DNA of 64,000 nucleotides from Echinococcus granulosus. Its lineage: Eukaryota; Platyhelminthes; Cestoda; Cyclophyllidea; Taeniidae. The translations under genes and the position numbers were made by a program. Under the pieces are notes generated by a model. That model saw nothing but the letters and a program-made list of their open reading frames with translations. It was not told where the DNA came from and did no database searches. Location of the stretch: positions 828,852 to 892,851 of the forward strand of contig NW_020170400.1 of NCBI RefSeq assembly GCF_000524195.1, written 5' to 3'. Shown piece by piece: positions 23,447-37,300 of this stretch; within the stretch, counting starts at the first letter, position 1; each line of letters opens with the position of its first letter.

Positions 23447-25459
23447 AATCAGTACAAACTACTTAGTAAAAATCCACGAGCACCAAGAACAGCGCCACCT
23501 AACCATATGATTACCTCCCATAAATAGGCGATTTAAACTACATTGATTAAAACACCGCTTGTTCTAAAAATTCTAATGAATTCGTAAATTTTACTCCCCT
23601 ACATTATCTGCTTAATTAAACTTGTGGAGGCGTTAATATTACGCAACCAGCTACTCGGGGCTAATTTAAAATCCCGGAATGTGACACGCAAAACTTCTAC
23701 CTATATAATTGTTTTTATCATTGTCGTATCCTCTTACTTGCAAAAAAATTTATGAGTAAGCGAAACTACTCGTCTCTTAAATTTTAACCATGATTGGCAG
23801 CATTTCTAGATGCTTCAAGAGGCTTGATCGTGTTCACTTAACTTAGTCAACTTCGTTGTGAGGCGCATTTATACAAACAATTCAGTTAAGCCTGTTTTGT
23901 TAGCCTCTTTGTCTTTTCTTGCGAACTTTCAATTGGCAGCTTTGATCAGTAGGTAGCGCACTGCTCCTTTAGAATGAGAATCTGTTGAATGAACAGTTCT
24001 GATGTGGAATCGAAACTACATTCTCCTTGGGTAGGGACGGAATTAAAGAGGTGATTATTGAAGTGGGATTTTCCCTTAGAAAGTTAGGAAAGGGTTTTTG
24101 ATTTCTGTACAGCTTCTGCCTAGATTCTACCCTCATCCTACCCCTCAACTAGTTCTTCTAGGGTAGCTTCAGCTTTGAGACAATGGAATTCGTAAACAGT
24201 CTTGGTATTCAGCATGTGTTAAATTTTGTTGAAAGCAAGTGTAGCGTCCCGAGACTTCCCTGAAGACGGAAGAAGCCACAATGCTAGGTGCAGAATATAT
24301 ATTCAGCACAGAGGAGGTGTTTGGGCTACTGGCATGGCCCGAAGGCCAGTCCACCCAGCGAGGTACAAGAAGGCAAATTCAAAAGTTCAAAAGTGGCGCC
24401 TCACCAATACTGAGGGATTAACCACCATCGTATTACACAAGTGTCCTTGAGTGATCACTTCCACTGTTCATTCGAAATTGTTCTTTTCTGCTAATTATTC
24501 ATGACCAGCCATTTGCTCAAAGGAATGCTTTTTGTGTTGTAAGATAGGGCCCACTGTGGTCAAAATTGCTACCGACTGTAACATGCCCATATTTGGGATG
24601 TTAACAACATTCAAAGGCCTACAACTGAGCGGCTACCCGTTCAGTCATCTCATTAAACTCTGCCTGAAGTAGGCATCAACAAATTCACAAGAGGAAAGCT
24701 GTGTTCATCACGAACATTCGTAAGCTCATGAAAATTACCGCTGTCATCTGATACTGGAATGAACTGGATTAGAACATGCTCTAGTGACTACATGTGAGAA
24801 TAGAAACACTTGTTACTGATCACTAGTCGAGAGTTCGCATTAGATTGTTCGTTAGTGTCGTAAAGTTCTAAAACTAAAATCTCCGGATCGACCTGAGTGC
24901 CACATTGGCACGATTTATATTTTACAATTATATAGTTTTCCTTTTGGTATATTCCTTTAGTCTCAACAATTCAGGACAGATGAAGTAATAGAAGTAAGAC
25001 GAGAAACTACAGATGTGTATACGTAGTAGAATCAGTGTTCCTCCCTTCCACTTCTCCTTTCACGCTCTTGGAATGGTCAGACGAGTTGGCCTGGATATGC
25101 CTTATTGGGTAGCAATAAACATGTTCAGTTCACTATTCCTCCTCCGTGCCCATCACGAAATTCGTTTTTACTGCTTACTTCGCACCCAAATATACCACCT
25201 TTTAAGTGATTCAAAAAACACTTATAGGACATTAGAAAATTATTGGCAAATACCCAAAAAGAAGTCCATAATACCCTGAAATAATAGTAGCAAACAGCTT
25301 ACTTTAAACACAAAGCATTCAGGGTGTTGGGTAGGTTGAAGAAGATCAAATAATGGCTACATTTCCCGCGGGCATTCACATACTAATGTGTTTTCAACTA
25401 ATTTGTCAATCGAAGAAACTTTTATAGAAGAAGAAATTTTATAATTATTTAAGGGGATG
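23447..25459. other. Stretch without a supported gene, upstream of ATG2
   Basis: This should contain the ATG2 promoter and 5' UTR. Open frames on both strands at 24169-24450 overlap each other and lack a splice context that decides between them. No other feature was seen. Confidence 0.5.
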
Positions 25460-25945
25460 TGCAACTATTCATCCACCGATTCATCTAGTCATCATCTATC
25501 CATCCACATATCTTTTCCTCAATTTACTAAAGACGCTGCATCCAACTATTTATCCGTCCATCGATGCAAACATCCGCATTCATTTTTAAATTTATCTATC
25601 CAACTATGCACCAATCTATTCTTTCTTGATCTAGCCATCTTTTCTGTGCCATTTTATTGATTCATCCATCCGCCCACATGTATGTCCATGTATCCATCCA
25701 TTCGTCTATCTCTTCAGTCATTATTCGTCCTTTTATCTATCCATCCAACCTTCCTTCCATTTATCCATCCCTCTATCCATGTATCAAGCCATTCATTTTC
25801 TATTCATCCTTATCCTGTATCCTTTTATTCTTCCGTCTATTCGTTCATCCATCTATCTATCCATTCATTCGTCATTTTTTCCATCCTGTATCCATCCATT
25901 TTTTTCACTTATTCATCATCCATCCACTCTGCATCTATCCCTTCA
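25460..25945 (+). repeat. Degenerate ATCC/ATCY microsatellite, about 490 bases
   Basis: A long, imperfect array of CATC, ATCC and ATTC units on the plus strand (for example CATCCATCTATCTATCCATT). Because the unit is four bases, all three frames stay open and make Ser/Ile/His/Pro-rich pseudo-ORFs of up to 128 codons. These are not genes. Confidence 0.9.
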
Positions 25946-27084
25946 ACTTGTATCCAGCCGCAGCTCCACATTTTAATGCTAAATTACAGGTGCATTTGCA
26001 GAACCACAGTTTGGCGCTGTTTATGAATGTACCTAGTTATTAATTATCTATATCCCTCTGTGTTTTGGGTATACGATTTCATTCTTCATTATAATTGCGA
26101 AGGTTTTAATGGCGTATAATTTGTGTCTCAGAAGCAACTCTACTTTTGGAATTGTTCTGATATCATTATCAACTACCATAGCACTTTTCAAACGGTGGCA
26201 ATTTTCTTTGAAACATGATTTTCTGGTGATTTCGATGACGGACTCTTAAGCTTCTTTTAAGGCAGTCGCATTGTTAATGCCTTGCTTTCCATTGCACTAA
26301 AATTCGATGGGCGTATTTTTCAAGACAACGGATCAAGTGTCTAGGCGTTGTCAGTTGCTTGGATATACACTTTACTGAAAAGAAATCCGCTCTGTTTTGT
26401 GAGACATTTCTATAATTTCTTCTTCCTTCCTTTTGACTTTAGTTGTAGCTGGTTAAACGTTCAAAGCACATTGTACCCTTTGCATCTGTACGATTGGTCC
26501 GAACATGTCAGTGAACTTGTTGTGACCATAAATGGAAACTTTAGGTTCGTAATCAACATGTTTAGTGCAGGGATCGGCTACCAACTCATTTACTATTACT
26601 TTGCTTTTCTCTTTCAATCTGCCTCGTGCTAGAGTGAATTCTGGCTTGTCTAACATAAGAGGGAATCAAGGGGTCAAACATATTAATGCTGTCACGGGTC
26701 ATAATATAAACAAGTTAGACAAGTTCTAGGTAGGGTTTTTATAAGGCGGAGTTTGGTGTCGTTTATCAAAGAATGTCACTATCAATGGTTGCGGCTTTAC
26801 ATTGCTGAATTCGACGACATAGTAAATAATAATTAATGCTTCCAAGTGATAATTTTACTAGGAAACGCATTTTATTTACTACAGTTTAGACAATGCTACT
26901 GATATGACATAAGTATGAAATGGATATCACTTGTTTCTACAAAATGAGAGAGAGTAGCGAAAACTTCCATGGAAAGGGGAAGAGCGTCAGTGGAACCATT
27001 CATACTAGGGGGCGAGAAGAGGGAGGCGGAAGGAGAGATGAAATGATATAAAATGTACAGGCAATGAGATGGCCATTGCCATCT
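25946..27084. other. Stretch without a supported gene
   Basis: A minus-strand frame at 26453-26656 is open for 67 codons and has a coding-like look, but it has no ATG near the start and no clear splice sites. Nothing else was seen. Confidence 0.4.
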
Positions 27085-30000
27085 TTATTTCTTCTGTGTC
27101 CGCATGTAACCCCGTATTGGGTAACTTGATCGTAAAGCCGCTTTCTTCTTGTCCGAATTTGGCGGTGAACCAAATTCTGTCACCCTACGTGCTCGTCTTT
27201 TGGTCTTTTCAGAGTCCACACGAATCTAAGTGAACAATCGTAGAAGAGGCAATTAAGTGTTTCCCTTTGCTGATCCACCATCAATTGTTTTTAAAATTAA
27301 AATTATCCAAATAATGCAGAAGGCTTAATCCTANNNNNNNNNNNNNNNNNNNNNNNNNNNNNNNNNNNNNNNNNNNNNNNNNNNNNNNNNNNNNNNNNNN
27401 NNNNNNNNNNNNNNNNNNNNNNNNNNNNNNNNNTAACAAACGATTATCTTTCTAAAATTTAACGTGAAAAATTCAACTAGTAACTAAGGCGGAACCTGTC
27501 GAGAAACAGATTTTTCTTTTGTTGTCAATTTCCGATGGATGAATCAAATTACCTCCACTGAAATTTGAATCTTTGCATTTATGAGATACCAAGTAGATAT
27601 TTACTTATTAATCAAGTATGGCCTTAAAAAAAAATTTTACTTGATTTAACTATTGGTAAAGTACAAATCTGAAAAGAGAGTGGGAACTTTGATTAAAATG
27701 TAAATAGTTATATCTGCTTGAATTGATGGCATTTTGGCACAATCGGGTTTCAACAATTCAAAAACGATCATTACAGTGCCGACTCAAGAGCACGGAGAAT
27801 ACGAGAATGGAAGACACCTCCTCTATGTCTCTAGTAGATTAATAAAACCCAGGAAGATGGCTAGGGAATGATAAAATGCCATCAAAGTGGAAAGGAATAA
27901 ATTAAGGTTAATTACATTCACACCTTTTAATACATGGCTCTGGACCCAGGCAACAGCTCCTTCGAATATCGGGTGCCATGAAATATACTCGTTGCGGAGC
28001 ACAAGCCCGCCTTGATGAAGGTCGTAAATCAACCTCTTCTGATGCAGTTCGCAAAGAGGGTGAAACTGGCGATATAATGCATTCTTATCGTCATGAAGAT
28101 TGAATAAGGATCGGTTTTAAATGCTCAATTATGGCTTACGTGAAAACGTGACCAAAGAATGCACCAAATATACATCACCGCCCAAAAAAACATTCTTTTT
28201 CCCAAAACTGGAAAGCAATCTGTTTAAAAGGACTTTTGAAAGAATGTAGCTTGATTCTTGGCTGTAACTTACTCCCATCTTTTCAGCCTGTTCTGTGAAC
28301 ACTGACATGCATTCTAGAAGACATATAAAGCATTCATTCTAAAATTAAAAATACGTACATCTTAGGTGGTTCCTTTTTTGTTCAAAGTGATACTTCCTAT
28401 TTTCGGTGAGTTGGTAATTCAGTTCTCATAGCCCTCAACGATGTGTAACTATTTTGCAAAAAAGCCAACCAACCTTCTTTCACTCACTTTTATGTTTCTT
28501 ATCTCTTACTGAAGCCCACTTTTGCAGCCAAAAAGAAGTGCCTAATCATTGGTCTGGTGTATTTGACGCCTGAAATACCAATACGTCCAAAAATCAGTAT
28601 TCTAGCCACTTCTGGTGCGATCATTTAGATCTCGTTGTATCCTAACGCTTCGCGATCAAGAACGAGATCAGAACCAGAAGTGAATAACTTGCTTGACAAT
28701 GTCGAAAGAGAGTATGAATGTTAAGTATCTTAACTAGTATGCGAGTAGATGTGAATATCTAAATTTTCTAATACAGTTTAAGGTGGGTACTTATGAACTC
28801 TCGTAGTTAGATCACACATAGGTAGACAGAATTGACAACAATGGGATCTACTCAGAACGAACAGAATCCTGCTGCTCTCTGATTAAGCCTATAAGCAATA
28901 GCATCGCCAGAAGCAGGACTCCGAATACTTTTCGACCAAGACAAATCACAGAGAAAATGACTGTGACGAAGTGGAGATTAGGCAGTGTTAGGATCTATAC
29001 AGAACGATTGGATTAAAATGCTTTAATTCTAGGTTTATACTGATCGACACAGTGGTACCAAAACGAACGACTAAAGAAGCAGCAGCGCGAAAGAGTCGAC
29101 CACCCAGGAAACGCAAGTCTAAAAGAAGTGCTATATAGCGGAGTGTCTTAAAAGAAGGCGACGAATGCCACTCCGCGAGACAACTCACATAAATTCCGGC
29201 AGTTGGGGCGGAAATAAAGTGGTGGTCGGTGCACATGCATGTCCTCCCTCATCCTGCCAACTTCGACCTCTCTCCATTCCTTTTCTGACGGAAATTTTTT
29301 GTCTGAACTGACATTTGAACTGGTAAAATGGGTGGATGGCTGGTTGGATGACTTTCTAAATGAGGGGCATTAATTCTTTGATAATTTTCGTGCGTGTTGG
29401 CTAAGCTGCCATAGAGGTTTCAAACTCTTCAGTAATGGCTGTCTGATGGAGTTAAACCGATATACTTTAGGCACCTTCCGCTTAACAGTGAACTAAAGTG
29501 TCAGATGTCGTCGAATAGTGATTTTTAAACGTTAACAGCTGATGAACGGGAAAGTATCGAAAAAATGTACAGAAAATTCGGTTCCATCAGGGAATATTAT
29601 TAAGTTAGTCAACCTTGGAGAATCGGAAAACGGAGAATTCTAACATGAAAAGGACAAAGTTTTGAAAGTCTTGTCAGATTAACAAAATTAACCGTGAAAA
29701 ATAAAATCTCTTGATTAAACAACAGAATCAATAAGTCGGGAACGTTGACGAATCAGAGAGTTAGAAATTCAAACGGAAATGCTGCATTTACGTACAAGAA
29801 ATATTTTCCGCTAAATCAGTAATAAAATGCTCGACATTTTCATTTAGCGAACATAGCAAGAGTTACTCATTGTTTTAATCAATTGAATGAGGGGAATCAA
29901 TTAAGTCCACTTAACCAATAAAAAAGGACAGAAATTACCTTATTTGCTAGGTAGGCATAGAGACTGTGATTGCACTTTCCAGCGCAATCACGACGACATT

Positions 30001-31330
30001 CCGCGAACACTTTGAACTTTGCTGGGTGAGGAAATAGGAATTAAATAAATAAGCATTTTAAGACATTGTGCATATTACCTAGAAGACTTCCATTCACAAT
30101 GGCTGTTTATTGGATTTACTGGGAATGTCGCCATTTTTATGTGGGTGTTTTGAATTTCGTCCGGACAGGTTCTTACTTGTATAAAAACTCGAACATTTCA
30201 CACTTACCTAGTAAGCATTTTACGTGAGGTCAATAAACAATTGAAATCCTTTTCAGAAATAAGTGCCTGTGGGTATTTTTGCAATTTCAAAAAGTTGCGA
30301 CTTGCTAAAGGAAGTACGGGAACGGAACACAATAATGTCTTATCGCGAAGCAAATTTTAATATCTACTTAATTCATATCGGCTCTGTTTTAGCACTGCAA
30401 CAACACCAACACAATCTTAGAAAGGCTTTCACTTCCAAATATTGTTTCAATTTGCTGGTAGTCTTTCAAATTTTGCATCTTCTTCACTTTTTGTAAAATA
30501 TTGAGGATGAAGAGGTTTACTTTGTTGTCAAATCAATGCAATAGTTCAATAGCTCAAAGTAGATCAAGAAGGGAATGCTGTTGGATTAATTTGCAGAGAA
30601 GCTCCGAGCTGGTAGGCGATATTGGTCTCTAAAATGTGCTAAAGTAAGGTAGCTGAAAGGCAAAAATCTATAGCGACGGGAAATAGTGTTGAATTAAAGA
30701 GGCAGAACTGCTGTGCGATCGCGTAAGTTGTCGCAAAATTTTGTCTAGAAGATCACACTTCTGTAAAAGAAGTGGGTGGAAATACGTCATTTCATAATTC
30801 CTATAACTCAGGGAGGAGCTTCGTTGATTCGCTAATCACATGGAAACGATTCTTTGTCCTTCCCGAGGCAGGAAATACTAAGAATACTCTGAGGACTTAA
30901 GCTTTAAAAGATCAGGTTCAACTTGACGTCATTGTAACTAGAGCATTGGTTACCTGTGTTGAGTCCAGTTGCCTAGGCGTCTAAATTAGATACTGTATGG
31001 CCATTATCAAATATATTTATAGAGAAATGGAGCTTCAACGATAGCAAAAATACCGATTAAGGCATCAAATAAACAAGATTTCATGAATATTTTGAAAGAT
31101 AATTAAATAATTTGGTCCACTTAGCGCTGGTACTCACTGGAATGCCGTCGGGGCATCTTGTAGACAATTTGCGATTGATCGGATTGATATCCCTGTGGCG
31201 TAATCATGTAAGCTGATGTCGATGGAGAGGCAAAAAGAATCAATTCCAGAACCAGACAGGTTAAAACTATTGAGACTAACTTAACTACCATGACAGCTAG
31301 TTCTGGTCTCAGCATTGTTGCCCGAGGCAT
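27085..31330 (-). CDS. Predicted small secreted protein of unknown function, at least six exons
   Basis: ATG at 31330-31328. Exon A (31138-31330) encodes a hydrophobic signal (AVMVVKLVSIVLTCLVLELI) ending near SPSTSA, then a short polar stretch to donor GTGAGT. Exon A2 (29189-29260, acceptor weak) contains FRPNCRNL. Exon B (28510-28569), acceptor TATTTCAG and donor GTAAGA, contains YTRPMIRHFFLAAKVGF. Exon C (28273-28313), TCTTCTAG to GTAAGT, encodes KCMSVFTEQAEKMG. Exon D (27924-28083) contains FHPLCELHQKRLIYDLHQGG and ISWHPIFEG. The last exon (27085-27225) is very basic with KRRARR and DKKK and ends RGYMRTQKK. Phases agree from A to D; D ends in phase 1 and the last exon starts in phase 0, so one exon is missing, perhaps in the N gap. 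Sparse cysteines and a helical centre suggest a helical cytokine- or hormone-like factor, but I do not recognise a family. Dibasic sites could be processed. Confidence 0.55.
27334..27433. other. Assembly gap, 100 N
   Basis: Exactly 100 N. It falls between the last exon and the previous identified exon of the minus-strand secreted-protein gene, where codon phase shows that an exon is missing. Confidence 0.99.
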
Positions 31331-34300
31331 TTTAAATAGGTGCGCAAAAGTTACGGCCGTTCGGGTGAACCAATCATCGGACGACCAAATTCCAAATGGC
31401 TCCACACGCTTGCACGCCCTTGCAGATGCTATGCGCGTCTCCGGCTATTAATCACTTTGACTGAAAATAACAATTATTACATCATTTTGACTTGGAGTTT
31501 GCTTTGTGCCTCAGAGATGGGAGTGATTGCTTTTTCAGTCGGATTGTTAAATGGCTGCATTTTTTCCGGTAAAACTTACCCCTTCAGGTTCGGTTTACAA
31601 AATACCAGAGATCCAAACTTGGTAAAAGCACTATCTTTGAAAATTAGATAAATAAAGGGCACCTTTTTTTCCTAATCCACATTTATTAGAAATAAACATG
31701 TCAGCCGATCTAAAAGTTTGCGGAACATCTTCATTCTAATTTACTCCTCAAGAGCGAATCAAAGAGCAATTAATCGACAAACTAGTTATGTAGATGAATC
31801 AACCTAGTTGACAAGCTGGTGAAATATCTTTTAAAGCAGATTTTATCAGATTTCTTAGTATGTTATTTCTCAAGCATCTTCTTCAGCGCTTAATTAAAGA
31901 GAGTTATAAAGATGACATTTAATCTGAGCATTTGGTCTGACATGTGAGCAGAACTAAAAAAAGAGATAAATGTCCATAATTATGAATAAATATGATAAAC
32001 ATTTTACCTCAAAGGTGGTAAGTCAAACAGACTACCAGACAGGCAGAAGGATCTAGAAGTGGCACATCAACCACAAGTTTTCACGTCCCCAAAATCGTCT
32101 ATCATTCTGTTTGGCTTGGTTACCATGTGAATACAACACACTAACCACCCACAGAGTCTTCTCACCAGGTTTAAAACTGTCTGGTTTTATGTGTGTGGTT
32201 TTAGCCAGACACCTGCCTCTCGCCCATTAGAGACACGCGCACTCTCACTCTGTGTGTGACTGTCCGCTTCTGGGTTAGGCGATTTTACGTGTGGAGACAC
32301 TACTTGGATTTCAATCGCACAGCCAAAGAAACACAAACATACGCACACAACTGTCGATTTTGTGGTCAGTTTTATTTGTATCACATTAAAAACTGTCCTA
32401 TCATGCAACCACTTCCCACGAAAAACATGCAAATAAGAGGCACCGTCTCCGGAGTGGAACCTGACGGATTTTTCAAGAGAAAAGAGCAGTCAATGGGGTA
32501 GTGAGCTTTTCAGCCTCCGCATTTAGATCACTAAATTTGGCTCTCCGCTCAAGTACTTTCCAAGTAAACTAGATGAAGAGGACTGCACATCTTTAAATAC
32601 TAAATCAGGTTCAAATGACAACGGGGTTAAAACCCACGTTTTATTAAACACTTTGCCCTTAGAAGAAAGAAAGCTCAACTTTGGCCATCTCTTTTTCTAC
32701 CGCAGGTTGTAGTTTGCATTTGGTCATGTAAATGTGGAATATTGTTGCTAAAAGTGGGAATTAGCATTGGGAGTAGAAGAAGGCATTGTAAGAGGAATAT
32801 AGAGAATGAGGTAGTAGTTCTCTTCCACCCCACTGGGTCCCAAAGCGTATATCTTCTCAAGAGTGAATATGGCGGTGGTATGTGACATAGGGTCTTGCGT
32901 AACCATGAAACAATATAGATGGCGCTTTCTTTCCTTCGGTTTATTAGTCCTGACCTTTTCCCAAAAGAAAACCCTTCTCTCATAGTTCGGAATCAAACCA
33001 GCTGTACCCTATTGAGTAGATAGATCTCAGCCATAACGGAAACTTTCCCCTTAGGAAAGTGGACAATTCCCAGTGCATTACACGCATACAAAATAAACAC
33101 AGCACGTAGCTTACAAGTGGGTGGTGGATGGGGAGGCTGCTGATGGTCTGAGCGTAGAAAATGATACATTGATTCGCCTAATGAATGCTACACTATACGA
33201 TCACAAATGCTATCTCTCATTACACGTCAATCAACCAGTCTGCCAGTGAGCAAACGATCCAAGATGCAGGGCACGTTATCAGTCATCTGATGTTGAAGTA
33301 AATAGGTGAGATCCACTTTTTAGCCTCCACGACTTTCGCTCCAAGTCGATGTAGATGTAAATCAATCAATTCGTCGTCATTTTACATCCGGCATTGCTGA
33401 AGATTTCAGTAAATACTTTTCCAAGTACTTAAATATATCAACAGCAACACATAATCCTTCATTGCTATCAAGAATAGCGGATATTCTCACCTTTACGTGC
33501 TGCATCAGTCTTGATTGGTTCACCACCACAATCAGATTACGTAATTTAAACCACTTAGTTGTGAGCGCTGCGTTGTTCTGCCGTGGAATGTCGCATCTTC
33601 CCCAACTGCTATACGGAAAAGTTGGGAAGAAGCCTCTGTAGCCTTGGAAGCTGGTTAAACTTGAATCATACCCACTCCACCCAGCCTACATTTGATGCGT
33701 CATTCCGTCCCACTCATATTATTCATCTAGAGTTTAGTTAGCACCTGAAATGCAGCCTTCTTTCAAAAATAGTTGCCAACACGGCCTATCCATCCTAGGT
33801 CGCCTAGTGTGCAAACACACATAAATGATTATGCTCACCATCCATCCAGAAAAAGATTCATTCCTTGGGCTAGTTTGTGAAAGAATATGACTTGATCAGG
33901 GGGCCGGGAGCAAGCATTCCACATGCTGGGTGTTCACAAGAGAGACTGCTTAGCGTTGGGATCATCTCTAACAAGGGCACAGCAGTCCTTAAAACATTTT
34001 TACATCGCCTAGAAGATCTTACCAATATGTGAATTAGGGTCCCATCAATGTAAAAAAGGCCCTTGTCTTCCTCCCACTTCCTATTTTGGTCACTATCTAC
34101 TGTTTCTTAACTGATGATGACATGAATGGACTGGATCATGACACCCGTCAGCAATTATGAGTAGGAATTAGACACATTTGGCATTTACTACTCCGTGTAA
34201 TGCCATCACTATGGCATGCCTATTTTATAGCTGCAAAACTAAATGCCCTGGTTTGGCATGAATCACTCTTGACTTCACACAGACTTGGTTATCGGTTCTT

Positions 34301-37300
34301 TTGTGCAAATAAATAATAAGCTTTTTTGCTCACAGCTGTACCACATTCCTTCATAAACCTCCCTCTGTATGACTGAAAACTATTCCTACTGCTTTGGCTG
34401 TCTGTGCATCGATATTTCGGTATCGCATTGACCGACCTTGCGCACTTCTAAGCTATTCAACCATTTCCGCATAAATGAATAACCTTTGGAAATCCAGTAG
34501 ATGTTTCACTGACTTTTGAATCAATTTTCTTCTAATCTCAATAAAAAATCAATGTATTATCATCAGTCCTACGTCACTGGCGGTTTGAAAGCGCCCAAAT
34601 ATATCATGATAGGTGACGAAGAAGCGTAACCATGAGGACCACCAGGACCAACTATGTATCATAATGTCATGACATCTTCGTGCCTACACCCACCAGTATG
34701 CGCTGTTGCATCTGCAGTAATGCCCTGGGCTCTGTAGCCCAAACGTCCATCTTTCTAAAGGGTAACAAGGTGGAGGAGGGAGGAAGGGACGGAGAGAGAC
34801 GTATAAATAATCCTCTCCCATGTCTCCTGTTCAAGTTCTCATAAATATGCATCTTGCGATTCACATGTTTGTGCATGTGAGATTCTAATTAGACTTCATT
34901 GGGGCACTGATTAATGGCTGCAATTGGTCGCTGATTGACCCGACATTTTTCCAGTGGCTACACGCATTCCCCCATATCTCAATCTCCTTACCAAGTTGAC
35001 CTTATTAACCCTATAATATAGCATCGAGAGTAGACTGCTTTTCATTCCACCCGTGAGAAATACAGTGAACACTTGTCTGCTTCTTGACTAGAAAAAAGGA
35101 GAGGTGCTTTTCTAATCCGTTAGTAGGGGGCAATGCGCAATTACTACATAGGATGGGTAAGACCTGGTTGAGGATTAATTTATCCAACGCGAATCTACTT
35201 TTTAATAAAGTACCCTCTGTGAATCACGTTTAGGTCAAGCGAGTACTTTTTCGACATCGTGAGAAGGGATGTCACCGCGGTTGCGCTTATACACACCCCA
35301 GTAACACTCGTAATGGCTGGCGCACATTTTGCAAGCCACTCTAGCTTAGACACAAATGATAACACACGCTTATGCATGAAACTATGTGATGATGTATTTG
35401 CGAAAGGAAACGTAAAAGCCGAACCTGTGACTATCCATTCATACAAGCGACTTTAAGTACACCAGTAGCTGCTATGTTTGGTGTAGGCATTTTAAACACG
35501 CAACCACACGTCTATCACTGCAAAATTCCGGTGGTAGGGCTGCCTAGTCTACAGTGCAGGACGTAGAAAGCCAGCCAGATCTCAATTGATTAATCAGCGC
35601 GTAAGTGGCCTATCGCAGAAGTACAGTACAGGAGATGAACACTTCTGTGGCGACACATCCATCCAAAAAGTACAAAAATCAGTAATTTTATAGAGTATTG
35701 AAGTAAAGCAGACTGTCTTTAAGTCTTTTAGCTATGTCGAAAAATGTATTTGCACTCTTGGTAGATGTTATCCAAATGCTTGCTCTTTCCAAGATTTTAA
35801 GTTTGCTTTCTCACGTAAACACCAAATTCTCCATTTAACTTAAGGGTCAATCGTAGTGAGGCCTTTTGAACAATTTATTGAACTTTACAAATGAAGGTAA
35901 GGTGATAGAATGCATTTAGTTCTGAGTTCCAGTCATCCGTGCTTTCAAGGCTCCAGTTTATCTGCACGACGGTATTAAATTTCTTCTGCATTCATTGAAC
36001 CCTTCCATTAGTGAATTCATTAAGCCCAATATCCATAAAATGAGTTGATGTATCTACACCAAAGAATCATAAATGACCCCTATTGGTATCGGATTTTATT
36101 TCTTTTCTAAAAAGTTCCTTTGTGAAAAAATTGACTGGATACATTTTGAGGCAGTAACAAGTCAGTGTTATCTGTGTGATTCGTAACTAGTTCAGTGGAC
36201 GGATTGTTCATTAGCTAAGGCAAAAAAAAAATGCAAGCCCCGACATCAATTTGTGCATTTCCAGGTTGTTTGAAAATTTGACAAAATAAGCTACATTTTA
36301 ACTAGCTACAGAGGGGCTCTTTTTTCTTCATATCTACAAATCTGCCATGTAAATAGTTTAAAGACGAAACCCTGTGGAGACTTTAGGACAAATAAAGAGA
36401 CTTCAAAACAGTAGTCTTGATTACTGGCACGTCTGAGTAAGGCAAGAGTATGGGTACGGGCCTACTGGCCGAGGTGATGGGTTACCGACATATGCTAGCT
36501 GTCACCACTTTCATGCATGGCCTTCTGTTAAAATTTGCCCCATGTTATATTGACCAATTAGGAGAGAGTGATCGAGGGCACGGACATTGAAAATGCTCCA
36601 GAATGGTCGGAATTAGTGGCGCAAAAGAGAACTTCTGGAATATCGGAACATTAAAATTTTTCTAGGATTGTAGACAACTCCAGTAATATGACACCACTTG
36701 TCATTACTCTTTGTAAAACTGACTGATAATATTCGGAGCAAAATAAGCAACTTTTCAGAATGACCAATTTGGTTGCGAAACGATTTGCACATGCCGCACA
36801 TGTTTGTGGCCCTGGGACCTGAGAAGGCGGTCATGAATATGTGACGCTGGTGATGAACCTGCTTTCATGCATATTACATATAAGCAATTTGTTGGTTAAT
36901 CCCCGTAAAAGGTGAAGAGGAACACATTGTTCACTGTCCTGATGATCCACTGGTGAAAATGCCTCTTATATCGTCTCCTTCGAATCAACATTACTTCCAG
37001 CCATTACGTTTATACGAGCTCACCTATTTATGACAGCTCTCGTTTTTTGTGGCCAGACCTGCGAGAGGCCAATTAATAACTTTCTATGGAGTTTAAGTTT
37101 TTTAGATCGTGCTTCAAATTATTCTTTTTCAATAATATATGAACGGGAAGATTATTTAAGTCCCAATACCTGGTAGGGTTATTAACAATTCCAGAAAAAA
37201 TTCTCTCTTTAGTATCCCAAAAGTTTCTGTTCGGGAGTTGAATTACACCATTTACACTCTCTTTGAGTTCCCATTGGAGCATATGACTTAAAAATAAACT

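Noticed and set aside
25657..26043. Four overlapping plus-strand frames up to 128 codons
   Set aside because: Produced by the tetranucleotide array, not coding.
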